From NCBI GenBank assembly GCA_964645915.1, contig CAZYDH010000033.1, forward strand, positions 1-14,315: a stretch of DNA of 14,315 nucleotides, in the 5' to 3' direction. Below are positions 1 through 7,349 of this stretch, one piece after another. Positions within the stretch are counted from its first letter, which is position 1, and every line of letters begins with the position of its first letter. The translations under genes were made by a program, and so were the position numbers. The notes beneath the pieces are model-generated. The model did not search any database. It was not told the origin of the DNA and saw only the letters and a list, made by a program, of their open reading frames with translations. The stretch comes from JACNKV01 sp964645915 (GTDB lineage: Bacteria > Fidelibacterota > Marinisomatia > Marinisomatales > JACNKV01).

Positions 1-38
1 ACATGCGGCTTCGTTCTCTCAAATTTTTCCTTTGCCAT
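1..38 (-). CDS. tuf: Elongation factor Tu, 5' end only (second tuf copy, str-cluster position)
   Basis: Partial gene cut by the window edge. The 12 complete codons read MAKEKFERTKPH, the typical EF-Tu N-terminus ahead of the GTP-binding domain. EF-Tu is the GTPase that delivers aminoacyl-tRNA to the ribosomal A site. It starts 20 bases after the fusA stop, in the classic rpsL-rpsG-fusA-tuf order. A good Shine-Dalgarno sequence, AGGAG, lies at 45-49, six bases before the ATG. No GTPase motif is inside the window, so the call rests on the N-terminal signature and gene order. The 3' end of another tuf is at the opposite edge of the window, so the genome very probably has two copies. Confidence 0.93.
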   Translation of the reverse strand, partial: MAKEKFERTKPH

Positions 39-44
39 GAGAAA

Positions 45-49
45 CTCCT
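45..49 (-). promoter_or_regulatory. Ribosome binding site of the downstream tuf
   Basis: The minus strand reads AGGAG, six bases before the tuf ATG. It lies in the 20-base fusA-tuf gap. It is one of the clearest Shine-Dalgarno sequences in the window, whereas fusA and rpsG just upstream have none, which fits the very high EF-Tu demand. Confidence 0.7.
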
Positions 50-58
50 AAGTTTTCC

Positions 59-2155
59 TTAATTAGATATTTTTTTTCCGTGAATTCGTTCAACAATTTC
101 TTCTTGTACCTTAGCAGGAACTTGCTGATGATAAGCAAATTCCATGTGAAATACGGCTCTACCTTGCGTAATAGAACGTAAATCTGTTGCGTATCCAAAC
201 ATTTTGCTAAGAGGTACGTTTGCCTGAATAACCTGAGCATCTTTCCGTCTGTCCATTCCTTCAACTTTACCTCTACGGGAACTAATGTCACCCATTACGT
301 CACCCAGATACTCTTCAGGTGTTACAATTTCTACTGTCATAATCGGCTCATTCAAGACCGGGGATGATCTTTCACAAGCTTTTTTAATGGCCATTGATCC
401 AGCGATTTTGAAGGCAATTTCAGAAGAATCAACTTCATGGTATGAACCAAATTTCAATTCTACTCTGACATCTTCAATAGGATATCCTGCAACGATTCCA
501 TTTTTTAAAGCTTCTTGTATCCCTTTATCAACAGCAGGGATATATTCTTTGGGGATAACACCACCGACAATTTTATTCTCAAAGTGATATCCTTTTCCCG
601 GTTCATTTGGTTCAACATCGATCACGACATGACCATATTGACCTCTTCCACCTGATTGTCGAGCAAATTTCACATCGACATCTTTTGTAGACTTTGTAAT
701 TGCTTCAGTATAAGCAACTTGCGGCTTCCCGACATTTGCTCCTACTTTAAATTCTCTTAATAATCTATCGATTAATATTTCTAAGTGCAACTCACCCATA
801 CCGGCAATGATAGTTTGTCCGGTTTCCTGATTAGTTAAAATACGAAATGTAGGATCCTCTTCACTTAGTTTTACTAATGCTTTTGACAATGCATCCTGAT
901 CGGCTTTACTAACGGGTTCAACGGCAACTTCAACAACGGGCTCAGGAAAATCCATTGATTCAAGAAGGATCGGATGTTTTTCCTGACTCAGCGTGTGACC
1001 GGTATTTGTTTTTTTCAAACCGACAGCAGCTACAATCTCACCTGCACCCACGTTTTCACGTTCTTCACGTTTATTTGCATGCATTAATAAAATTCGACTA
1101 ATTCTTTCTCGACTTCCGGTATTCGGATTATATACGTAAGAACCTTTTGTCAGCACACCTGAATAAACTCGAATATAAGTTAATCGTCCAACATAAGGAT
1201 CTGTCATGATTTTAAAAGCTAATGCGCTAAAATGATCACTTTCATCAGCTTCGCGAGTCAACTCAATATCCGTATCACTTGGATCATAACCGACAACCGA
1301 ACCTATATCTTTTGGGGACGGAAGAAAATCAACTACAGCATCTAATAATCTCTGAACGCCTTTGTTCTTAAAAGCAGAACCACAAAGAGTCGGAACAAAA
1401 GTGTTATCGATACATCCTTTGCGAATTGCTGCTTTAATTTCATCTACAGAAATTTCTTCACCTGCGACATACTTCTCTAATAAATGCTCATCATAAGTTG
1501 CAGTTTCTTCAATTAGGTGATGACGTAATTTTTCCGCTATTTCCAGCATATCATTTGGAATAGCTGCATAATCAAATCTTGCACCCAGTGTAGATTCATT
1601 ATATAAAATGGCACGCATGGATAAAAGATCTACGATTCCATTGAACATTTCCCCATCACCAATCGGGATTGTTAAAGGTAATGGATTCGCACCGAGACGA
1701 TCCCTCATCATATCAATTGCATGATTAAAATCTGCTCCGGTTCTATCCATTTTATTGATAAATGCAATTCGCGGAACATTATATTTATCAGCTTGACGCC
1801 AAACGGTTTCACTTTGAGGTTCTACACCCCCAACGGCACAAAAGACCGCGACCGCACCATCCAGAACTCTAAGAGACCGTTCGACCTCAACTGTAAAGTC
1901 AACGTGCCCGGGAGTGTCAATAATATTGATCCTATGGTCATCCCATATTGCAGTAGTTGCAGCAGAAGTAATTGTAATACCACGCTCTTTTTCCTGCTCC
2001 ATCCAATCCATGATAGCACCGCCTTCATGGACTTCCCCTATTCTATGAGAACGTCCTGTATAAAACAAAATCCGCTCAGTAAGAGTAGTTTTTCCGGCAT
2101 CAATGTGTGCCATGATACCTATATTACGGACGTTAGAAAGGGTGAGAGGTTTCAT
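59..2155 (-). CDS. fusA: Elongation factor G
   Basis: EF-G is the cytosolic ribosomal GTPase that drives tRNA-mRNA translocation and, with RRF, ribosome recycling. At 698 residues it has the usual length. The GTPase motifs are intact: P-loop AHIDAGKT (residues 16-23), RGITI of switch I (58-62), DTPGH (80-84), NKMD (134-137) and the SAF motif near residue 263. Domain IV carries the conserved GGRGQYGHV stretch and the YHEVDSSE tip loop with its histidine, so it looks fully functional. The start is fixed by a 1-base overlap with the rpsG stop (TAATG). No Shine-Dalgarno sequence precedes it, so translation is probably coupled to rpsG. Its place between rpsG and tuf marks it as the main EF-G rather than a fusA2-type paralogue. 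Confidence 0.98.
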   Translation of the reverse strand: MKPLTLSNVRNIGIMAHIDAGKTTLTERILFYTGRSHRIGEVHEGGAIMDWMEQEKERGITITSAATTAIWDDHRINIIDTPGHVDFTVEVERSLRVLDGAVAVFCAVGGVEPQSETVWRQADKYNVPRIAFINKMDRTGADFNHAIDMMRDRLGANPLPLTIPIGDGEMFNGIVDLLSMRAILYNESTLGARFDYAAIPNDMLEIAEKLRHHLIEETATYDEHLLEKYVAGEEISVDEIKAAIRKGCIDNTFVPTLCGSAFKNKGVQRLLDAVVDFLPSPKDIGSVVGYDPSDTDIELTREADESDHFSALAFKIMTDPYVGRLTYIRVYSGVLTKGSYVYNPNTGSRERISRILLMHANKREERENVGAGEIVAAVGLKKTNTGHTLSQEKHPILLESMDFPEPVVEVAVEPVSKADQDALSKALVKLSEEDPTFRILTNQETGQTIIAGMGELHLEILIDRLLREFKVGANVGKPQVAYTEAITKSTKDVDVKFARQSGGRGQYGHVVIDVEPNEPGKGYHFENKIVGGVIPKEYIPAVDKGIQEALKNGIVAGYPIEDVRVELKFGSYHEVDSSEIAFKIAGSMAIKKACERSSPVLNEPIMTVEIVTPEEYLGDVMGDISSRRGKVEGMDRRKDAQVIQANVPLSKMFGYATDLRSITQGRAVFHMEFAYHQQVPAKVQEEIVERIHGKKISN

Positions 2156-2628
2156 TATCGGGCTCTACCAAAATGCGCAAAGGCTTTGTTCGCTTCAGCC
2201 ATACGATGTGTATCATCTTTTTTCTTGATGGCTCCACCTTCATTATTCGCAGCTGAAATCAATTCCACCGCTAACCGGTCAGCCATCGGCTTTCCGCTTC
2301 TTCCTTTTGCTGCATTGATCAACCAATGGGAAGCCAAGAAATATTGACGATGCTTAGGAACCTCGATCGGGACCTGATAAGTTGCTCCACCAATACGACG
2401 TGATTTCACCTCTAAAAGTGGAGTTGAATTCTTAATTGCTTCTTGAAATATTTTGATTCCGTCAGTTTTTGTTTTATTCTTTATAATACCCATGGCATCA
2501 TAAAAGATCATTTCTGCAACACCTTTTTTACCGCGTTCCATCAAATAGTTGATGAATTTAGCTACACCAAGATCCTTATAAACAGGATCCGGCAATATCT
2601 GACGTTTTTCTGGTCTTCTTCTTCTCAT
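2155..2628 (-). CDS. rpsG: 30S ribosomal protein S7
   Basis: S7 is a primary 16S rRNA-binding protein that organises the head of the small subunit near the E site. At 157 residues it matches the family length (E. coli about 156-179). Recognisable blocks are the basic N-terminus MRRRRPEKR, the central VKSRRIGGATYQVP and the C-terminal HRMAEANKAFAHF. The gene begins 5 bases after the rpsL stop and its stop overlaps the fusA start by one base. No Shine-Dalgarno sequence is visible before the ATG, so it probably relies on coupling to rpsL. The long rpsL-rpsG gap that carries the S7 autorepression site in E. coli is absent, so any feedback control by S7 must use another site. Confidence 0.98.
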   Translation of the reverse strand: MRRRRPEKRQILPDPVYKDLGVAKFINYLMERGKKGVAEMIFYDAMGIIKNKTKTDGIKIFQEAIKNSTPLLEVKSRRIGGATYQVPIEVPKHRQYFLASHWLINAAKGRSGKPMADRLAVELISAANNEGGAIKKKDDTHRMAEANKAFAHFGRAR

Positions 2629-2633
2629 GATAA

Positions 2634-3008
2634 TTAGGCTTTTGGTCGTTTAGCCCCATATCTGGAGCGACTAGTTTTTCGATCCGAAACGCCAGCAGTA
2701 TCTAAGGCACCTCTAATAATATGGTACCTTACACCGGATAAATCTTTAACACGACCTCCTTCAATCAGAACAATAGAATGTTCTTGAAGGTTATGTCCTT
2801 CTCCCGGAATATACGCAGCGACTTCCATTCCGTTTGTTAGCCGAACACGAGCGACTTTTCGAAGTGCAGAATTCGGTTTTTTGGGTGTAGTTGTATATAC
2901 ACGCGTACAAACACCACGTTTTTGTGGATTTCCTTTAAGAGCCGGGGTCGCAGTTTTCTTTGCAACACGCGCTCTTCCTTTTTTTACTAATTGGTTTATC
3001 GTCGGCAT
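2634..3008 (-). CDS. rpsL: 30S ribosomal protein S12
   Basis: S12 sits at the decoding centre and helps set accuracy. At 124 residues it has the expected length and is nearly collinear with E. coli S12. It contains CTRVYTTTPKKPNSALRK, EGHNLQEHS and GGRVKDL. The residues whose change gives streptomycin resistance, Lys43 and Lys88 (counting Met as 1), are both wild-type lysine. Asp89, the RimO methylthiolation site, is present. Residue 91 is Ser (TCC), where E. coli has Pro. It is the first gene of the str part, after an 85-base gap from rpoC. No Shine-Dalgarno sequence is seen upstream of the ATG, although the start fits the family N-terminus (MPTINQLV). Confidence 0.98.
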   Translation of the reverse strand: MPTINQLVKKGRARVAKKTATPALKGNPQKRGVCTRVYTTTPKKPNSALRKVARVRLTNGMEVAAYIPGEGHNLQEHSIVLIEGGRVKDLSGVRYHIIRGALDTAGVSDRKTSRSRYGAKRPKA

Positions 3009-3033
3009 AGTATTTTTGTATTAAGCCTATAAA

Positions 3034-3061
3034 TTTATTAATTATTACGAAATACAGTCAA
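3034..3061 (-). promoter_or_regulatory. Possible sigma70-like promoter for rpsL-rpsG-fusA-tuf
   Basis: In the 85-base rpoC-rpsL gap, the minus strand has TTGACT (3056-3061, five of six to the -35 consensus). After 16 bases it has AATAAA (3034-3039, four of six to the -10 consensus). Transcription would begin roughly 20 bases before the rpsL ATG. The gap is very AT-rich, so matches arise easily by chance. If the host uses a Bacteroidetes-like sigma factor, the consensus would differ. This is a candidate only. Confidence 0.3.
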
Positions 3062-3074
3062 TCATTATTTGACT
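3056..3074. repeat. Inverted repeat in the rpoC-rpsL gap
   Basis: Two perfect 6-base arms (AGTCAA and TTGACT on the minus strand) flank a 7-base spacer, 20 bases after the rpoC stop. One arm coincides with the candidate -35 box. It could form a short RNA hairpin between rpoC and rpsL or serve as an operator. It is not followed by a run of U, so it does not look like an intrinsic terminator. Confidence 0.35.
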
Positions 3075-3093
3075 CTATTTCAACCTTATTTGT

Positions 3094-6000
3094 CTAGACT
3101 TGCGGAACGTCAATGGGTTCCAGCAGACTACTATTTTCAATTTGAATATCTTGAACATCTTTAAATCCGGTTCCTGCAGGAATCAGACGTCCGACCGTTA
3201 CATTTTCTTTTAATCCTAACAAGTAATCGGTCTTACAGGCCGTAGCAGCGTTCGTCAGTACTCTCGTGGTTTCTTGGAAAGAAGCAGCAGAAAGGAAACT
3301 TTCAGTGTTCAACGAAGCTTGAGTGATCCCCATTAACAATGGTTCAAACGTTGCAGGCTTTGTTTTCCGATATTTTGCAGGGTCCTTCCCTTCTTCTTTT
3401 AGTTCGCGATTAATCTCTTTGAATTCATTCTTATCAATAAGAAAATCAACTTCTAAATCAGAATCTCCCGGATTAGAAACAATAACCATATTGGAAATAC
3501 GTTCGTTTTCTTCAAAGAAATCTTTCCTGTCAATTCTTTCGGACTCAAGGAAGGTTGTATCACCTGAACTGGCAATACGAACTTTTCTCATCATTTGACG
3601 AACAATAACCTCAATATGTTTATCATTAATGCTAACACCCTGCAAACGATAGACTTCTTGAATTTCGTTTACAAGATATTCTCGAACAGCACCAGGACCT
3701 TTAATATTTAAAATGTCCATTGGTGAAATGGCACCATCGCATAAAGGAGTACCGGAATCGACTATATCTCCGTCGTGAACAATCACATGTTTACCATAGG
3801 GGATGTTGTAAGATCTGGAATCGCCTTCTGTCGGTTCAACAATCATTTTTCGAATACCACGTTTAATATCACCAAATTTAACTTTACCGGTAATCTCAGT
3901 AACTACTGCAGGATTTGAAGGCATTCTAGCTTCAAACAATTCAGCCACCCTTGGGAGACCTCCCGTAATATCCCTGGTCTTACCAATATCTTTTTGAATT
4001 TTTACGAGGGTTTGTCCACGTTTAACTTCCTGTCCGGCAACCACTGTCAATGTAGCCCTTACCGGTAGAATAGTCCCTCCGGACAAGGTTTTTCCATCTT
4101 TATCATTAATCACGACCTGAGGACTGAGATTTCTGTTTTTCGACTCAATGATCACCATCTGTTTCTTACCACCTTCAACCGCTTCAACCTGATAGGTTTC
4201 ACCTTCAATGAAGTCAATTAATTGAACCACACCCGTTTGACGTGTTAAAATGATATCAGTATATGGATCCCACTGGAATAATATCGTACCCGGTTCTATT
4301 TTTTCTTTATCATTTACAAAAACATTTGAACCATAAGGAACAGAGTATTCAGCTAAAACAATATCTTTCTTTTTCGCATCATAGATGAATATCTTCGAGT
4401 GACGGGACATACATCTGGTTACTTCAGCTCCAGTTTCATCCGTCGTATCTGCTGAATCATAATCTTCAGTAAAATGAACAATTCCGCCATATTTAGCTTT
4501 AATATCGGATTGTTCAATAATACGAGTTGCTGTACCACCAATATGGAAAGTACGCAGTGTCAACTGAGTTCCGGGTTCACCAATACTTTGGGCAGCAATA
4601 ATACCAACAGATGATCCAATGTTCACTGGATGATTTGTAGCAAGATTCCATCCATAGCATTTTGAACAAACACCTTGTTTTGACTCACAAGTAAGAACAG
4701 AACGAAGTCTTAATTTTTGAACATCACTATCTGTAATAATCATTGCATTCTTTGCATCAATGATATCTCCGGACTTAAGTAAGACTTCACCATCAATAAT
4801 AAAATCGTCAACTAAAGTACGTCCAATAATTCGATCAGCTAACGGTTCTATAATTTCTTCACCTTCTTTTAAATCAGAGATGAGAATACCATTAATCGTT
4901 CCACAATCTTTTTCTGAGATGACAACGTCCTGAGCCACGTCAACAAGTCTTCGTGTTAAATAACCGGCATCTGCAGTTTTTAACGCAGTATCCGCAAGAC
5001 CTTTACGAGCACCGTGAGTGGAGATGAAATACTCCATAACCGAGAGACCTTCTTTGAAATTCGATACAATCGGAGATTCAATAATTTCACCTTTTCCACC
5101 AGTCATAGACTTCTTCGGTTTAGCCATCAATCCTCTCATACCGGCAAGCTGTTTAATCTGATCTTGACTTCCTCGCGCACCGGAGTCAGCCATCATAAAT
5201 ACCGGATTAAACCCAGCTTTATCATTCTGGAGGTTATCCATCATAGATTTTGCTACTTCACTTGTTGCGTGCGTCCAAACATCAATAACTTTATTGTACC
5301 GTTCACCGTCTGTCAGAACATGTCGTCTAAATTTATCATTGATACTGTCAACCTCTTTAGAGGCAGCATCGATGATCTTTTCTTTATCTTCAGGGATTAA
5401 AATATCACTGATCGAAATAGAACTTCCACTTTCGGTTGCGACAGCAAATCCAAGGTTTTTTAGATCATCTAAAAATTTAACGGTTTTATAATTCCCGGCT
5501 ACCAAGTAGGTTTGATTAACGATTTTTTCGAGTTTTTTCTTCGAAATCATTTCGTCAATATAATCCATCTCTTCCGGAAGGATCGAATTCAATAATGCTC
5601 GACCAACGGTTGTATCTTTTTGCCATTGTCCTTTGTGGCGGACATGAATAATAGCATGTAAATCTACGGTTTTGTTTTCAAGTGCAATGAGGACTTCCTG
5701 TAACGAACCGAATATTTTGCCTTCACCTTTTACACCTTTTTCCGGACGGGTAAGATAATAACATCCCAATACCATATCCTGTGATGGAATAGCGATAGGT
5801 TTACCATTAGCTGGATGTAAAATATTGTGACTGGAAAGCATTAAAACTCTTGCCTCCATTTGCGAATGTATCGACAATGGAACGTGAACAGCCATTTGGT
5901 CACCATCAAAGTCAGCATTAAATGCAGCACAAACTAACGGATGTAAATGGATTGCTTTACCGTCAACCAATACAGGTTGAAACGCTTGAATACCCAATCT

Positions 6001-7335
6001 ATGAAGGGTCGGTGCACGGTTCAACATTACCGGATGATCATTAACAACACGTTCAAGAACGGTATAAACAATCGGATCTCTTTCTTCTACCATCAACTTC
6101 GCACCACGAGGTGTATGAGCATGACCGCGATCGATCAATGCATTGATCATATGAGGTTTGAATAATTCAAGAGCCATATTCTTCGGCAACCCACATTCAT
6201 GAAGCTGTAAGTTTGGTCCTACAACAATAACGGAACGACCGGAATAATCAACACGTTTTCCTAATAGATTCTGACGGAAACGTCCCTGTTTTCCTCTGAG
6301 CATATCAGAAAGAGATTTTAACGGACGTCTTGTACCGCTTCGAATCGCAGTTTTACGACGGGCATTATCGAAAAGCGCGTCAACGGATTCTTGAAGCATT
6401 CGTTTCTCATTGCGGAGAATGACATCCGGAGCTTTAATATCAATAAGGTTCTTCAGACGATTATTTCGAATAATAATTCTTCGATACAGATCATTCAGAT
6501 CACTTGCTGCAAATCGTCCTCCTTCTAATGGAACTAAAGGTCGTAATTCTGGTGGAATAACCGGTAAAATAGAGACAACCATCCACTCAGGTCTGTTTAC
6601 TTTCTTCTTTGTTTCATTAGGTAAGAATTCTTTCAGGACTTTTAATCTCTTGAGCGCATCGGTTTTTTTCTGATTTGAACGAGTTGTTAGAATAATATCT
6701 TCTAACTTTTTGAATTCGGTATAAAGATTCAAATTGGATAGTGCATCACGTATAGCTTCTCCACCCATTGCTGCAACGAAATAGTCTTCGTTGTCTTTTT
6801 CTTCCTCTGAAACCGCGAAGTAACCGAAGTTTTGTTCAAGTTCATTATATTCATTTTCATCAATCAATTCGAGTGGTTCTCTACCACTTTTCCCTGATTC
6901 GATAACCATGAATGTTTCATAGTAAATGACTCGTTCTAAATCTCGTGTACTCAAACCAAGCAAATAACTCAGTTTGCTGGGAATTGATTTCAGATACCAA
7001 ATATGAACAATCGGAACGGCCAGGGTAATATGTCCAAGACGCTCTCTACGAACTTTCTTCCGAGTAACTTCTACACCACAACGATCACAAATAATTCCAC
7101 GATAACGAATGCCTTTATATTTTCCACAATGGCACTCATAATCTTTTACCGGACCGAATATTTTTTCACAAAACAGTCCGTCTTTTTCCGGTTTATAGGA
7201 TCGATAGTTAATAGTTTCGGGCTTAAGAATTTCTCCATAAGAACGACTGAGTATCATCTCCGGAGAGCTAAGACCGATGGTTATAGAATTATAATTTCTA
7301 CTTGTATCTATTTTTGTCTGCTGAATGAATGTCAA
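3094..7335 (-). CDS. rpoC: DNA-directed RNA polymerase subunit beta'
   Basis: RpoC is the catalytic clamp subunit of RNA polymerase. Its 1413 residues match Gram-negative homologues. The N-terminal zinc site has Cys68, Cys70, Cys83 and Cys86. The NADFDGDQM loop supplies the Mg-binding aspartates 475, 477 and 479. The second zinc site has Cys811, Cys883, Cys890 and Cys893. The trigger-loop segment QLTLRTFHIGG (His931) is interrupted by a roughly 180-residue insertion (about 940-1118, SI3 type), and the core resumes at DITGGLPRVAELFEAR (from 1122). The start codon is TTG: the family N-terminus begins here, the next in-frame Met is residue 27, and AAGGGAG lies 7 bases upstream. That binding site overlaps the rpoB stop codon; the genes are 12 bases apart. 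Confidence 0.98.
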   Translation of the reverse strand: MTFIQQTKIDTSRNYNSITIGLSSPEMILSRSYGEILKPETINYRSYKPEKDGLFCEKIFGPVKDYECHCGKYKGIRYRGIICDRCGVEVTRKKVRRERLGHITLAVPIVHIWYLKSIPSKLSYLLGLSTRDLERVIYYETFMVIESGKSGREPLELIDENEYNELEQNFGYFAVSEEEKDNEDYFVAAMGGEAIRDALSNLNLYTEFKKLEDIILTTRSNQKKTDALKRLKVLKEFLPNETKKKVNRPEWMVVSILPVIPPELRPLVPLEGGRFAASDLNDLYRRIIIRNNRLKNLIDIKAPDVILRNEKRMLQESVDALFDNARRKTAIRSGTRRPLKSLSDMLRGKQGRFRQNLLGKRVDYSGRSVIVVGPNLQLHECGLPKNMALELFKPHMINALIDRGHAHTPRGAKLMVEERDPIVYTVLERVVNDHPVMLNRAPTLHRLGIQAFQPVLVDGKAIHLHPLVCAAFNADFDGDQMAVHVPLSIHSQMEARVLMLSSHNILHPANGKPIAIPSQDMVLGCYYLTRPEKGVKGEGKIFGSLQEVLIALENKTVDLHAIIHVRHKGQWQKDTTVGRALLNSILPEEMDYIDEMISKKKLEKIVNQTYLVAGNYKTVKFLDDLKNLGFAVATESGSSISISDILIPEDKEKIIDAASKEVDSINDKFRRHVLTDGERYNKVIDVWTHATSEVAKSMMDNLQNDKAGFNPVFMMADSGARGSQDQIKQLAGMRGLMAKPKKSMTGGKGEIIESPIVSNFKEGLSVMEYFISTHGARKGLADTALKTADAGYLTRRLVDVAQDVVISEKDCGTINGILISDLKEGEEIIEPLADRIIGRTLVDDFIIDGEVLLKSGDIIDAKNAMIITDSDVQKLRLRSVLTCESKQGVCSKCYGWNLATNHPVNIGSSVGIIAAQSIGEPGTQLTLRTFHIGGTATRIIEQSDIKAKYGGIVHFTEDYDSADTTDETGAEVTRCMSRHSKIFIYDAKKKDIVLAEYSVPYGSNVFVNDKEKIEPGTILFQWDPYTDIILTRQTGVVQLIDFIEGETYQVEAVEGGKKQMVIIESKNRNLSPQVVINDKDGKTLSGGTILPVRATLTVVAGQEVKRGQTLVKIQKDIGKTRDITGGLPRVAELFEARMPSNPAVVTEITGKVKFGDIKRGIRKMIVEPTEGDSRSYNIPYGKHVIVHDGDIVDSGTPLCDGAISPMDILNIKGPGAVREYLVNEIQEVYRLQGVSINDKHIEVIVRQMMRKVRIASSGDTTFLESERIDRKDFFEENERISNMVIVSNPGDSDLEVDFLIDKNEFKEINRELKEEGKDPAKYRKTKPATFEPLLMGITQASLNTESFLSAASFQETTRVLTNAATACKTDYLLGLKENVTVGRLIPAGTGFKDVQDIQIENSSLLEPIDVPQV

Positions 7336-7342
7336 GACGTAT

Positions 7343-7349
7343 CTCCCTT
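7343..7349 (-). promoter_or_regulatory. Ribosome binding site of rpoC, overlapping the rpoB stop
   Basis: The minus strand reads AAGGGAG, 7 bases before the TTG start of rpoC. The first two bases are the last two of the rpoB stop codon (TAAGGGAG). This supports the TTG start and suggests that ribosomes finishing RpoB can re-initiate on RpoC, which would balance beta and beta' synthesis. Confidence 0.7.

Noticed and set aside
19..291. A 90-codon minus-strand open frame overlapping the fusA end and tuf start
   Set aside because: It is an alternative frame of the fusA 3' end; the fusA frame is unequivocal through its GTPase and domain IV motifs.
1721..2347. A 208-codon plus-strand open frame opposite fusA and rpsG
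   Set aside because: It lies antisense to two strongly conserved genes, crosses their junction, has no binding site or recognisable domain, and reads as a low-complexity shadow.
5014..5400. Plus-strand open frames opposite rpoC, including 5014-5400 and 7003-7356
   Set aside because: All are antisense shadows of conserved RpoC blocks, with no homology signature or start context of their own.
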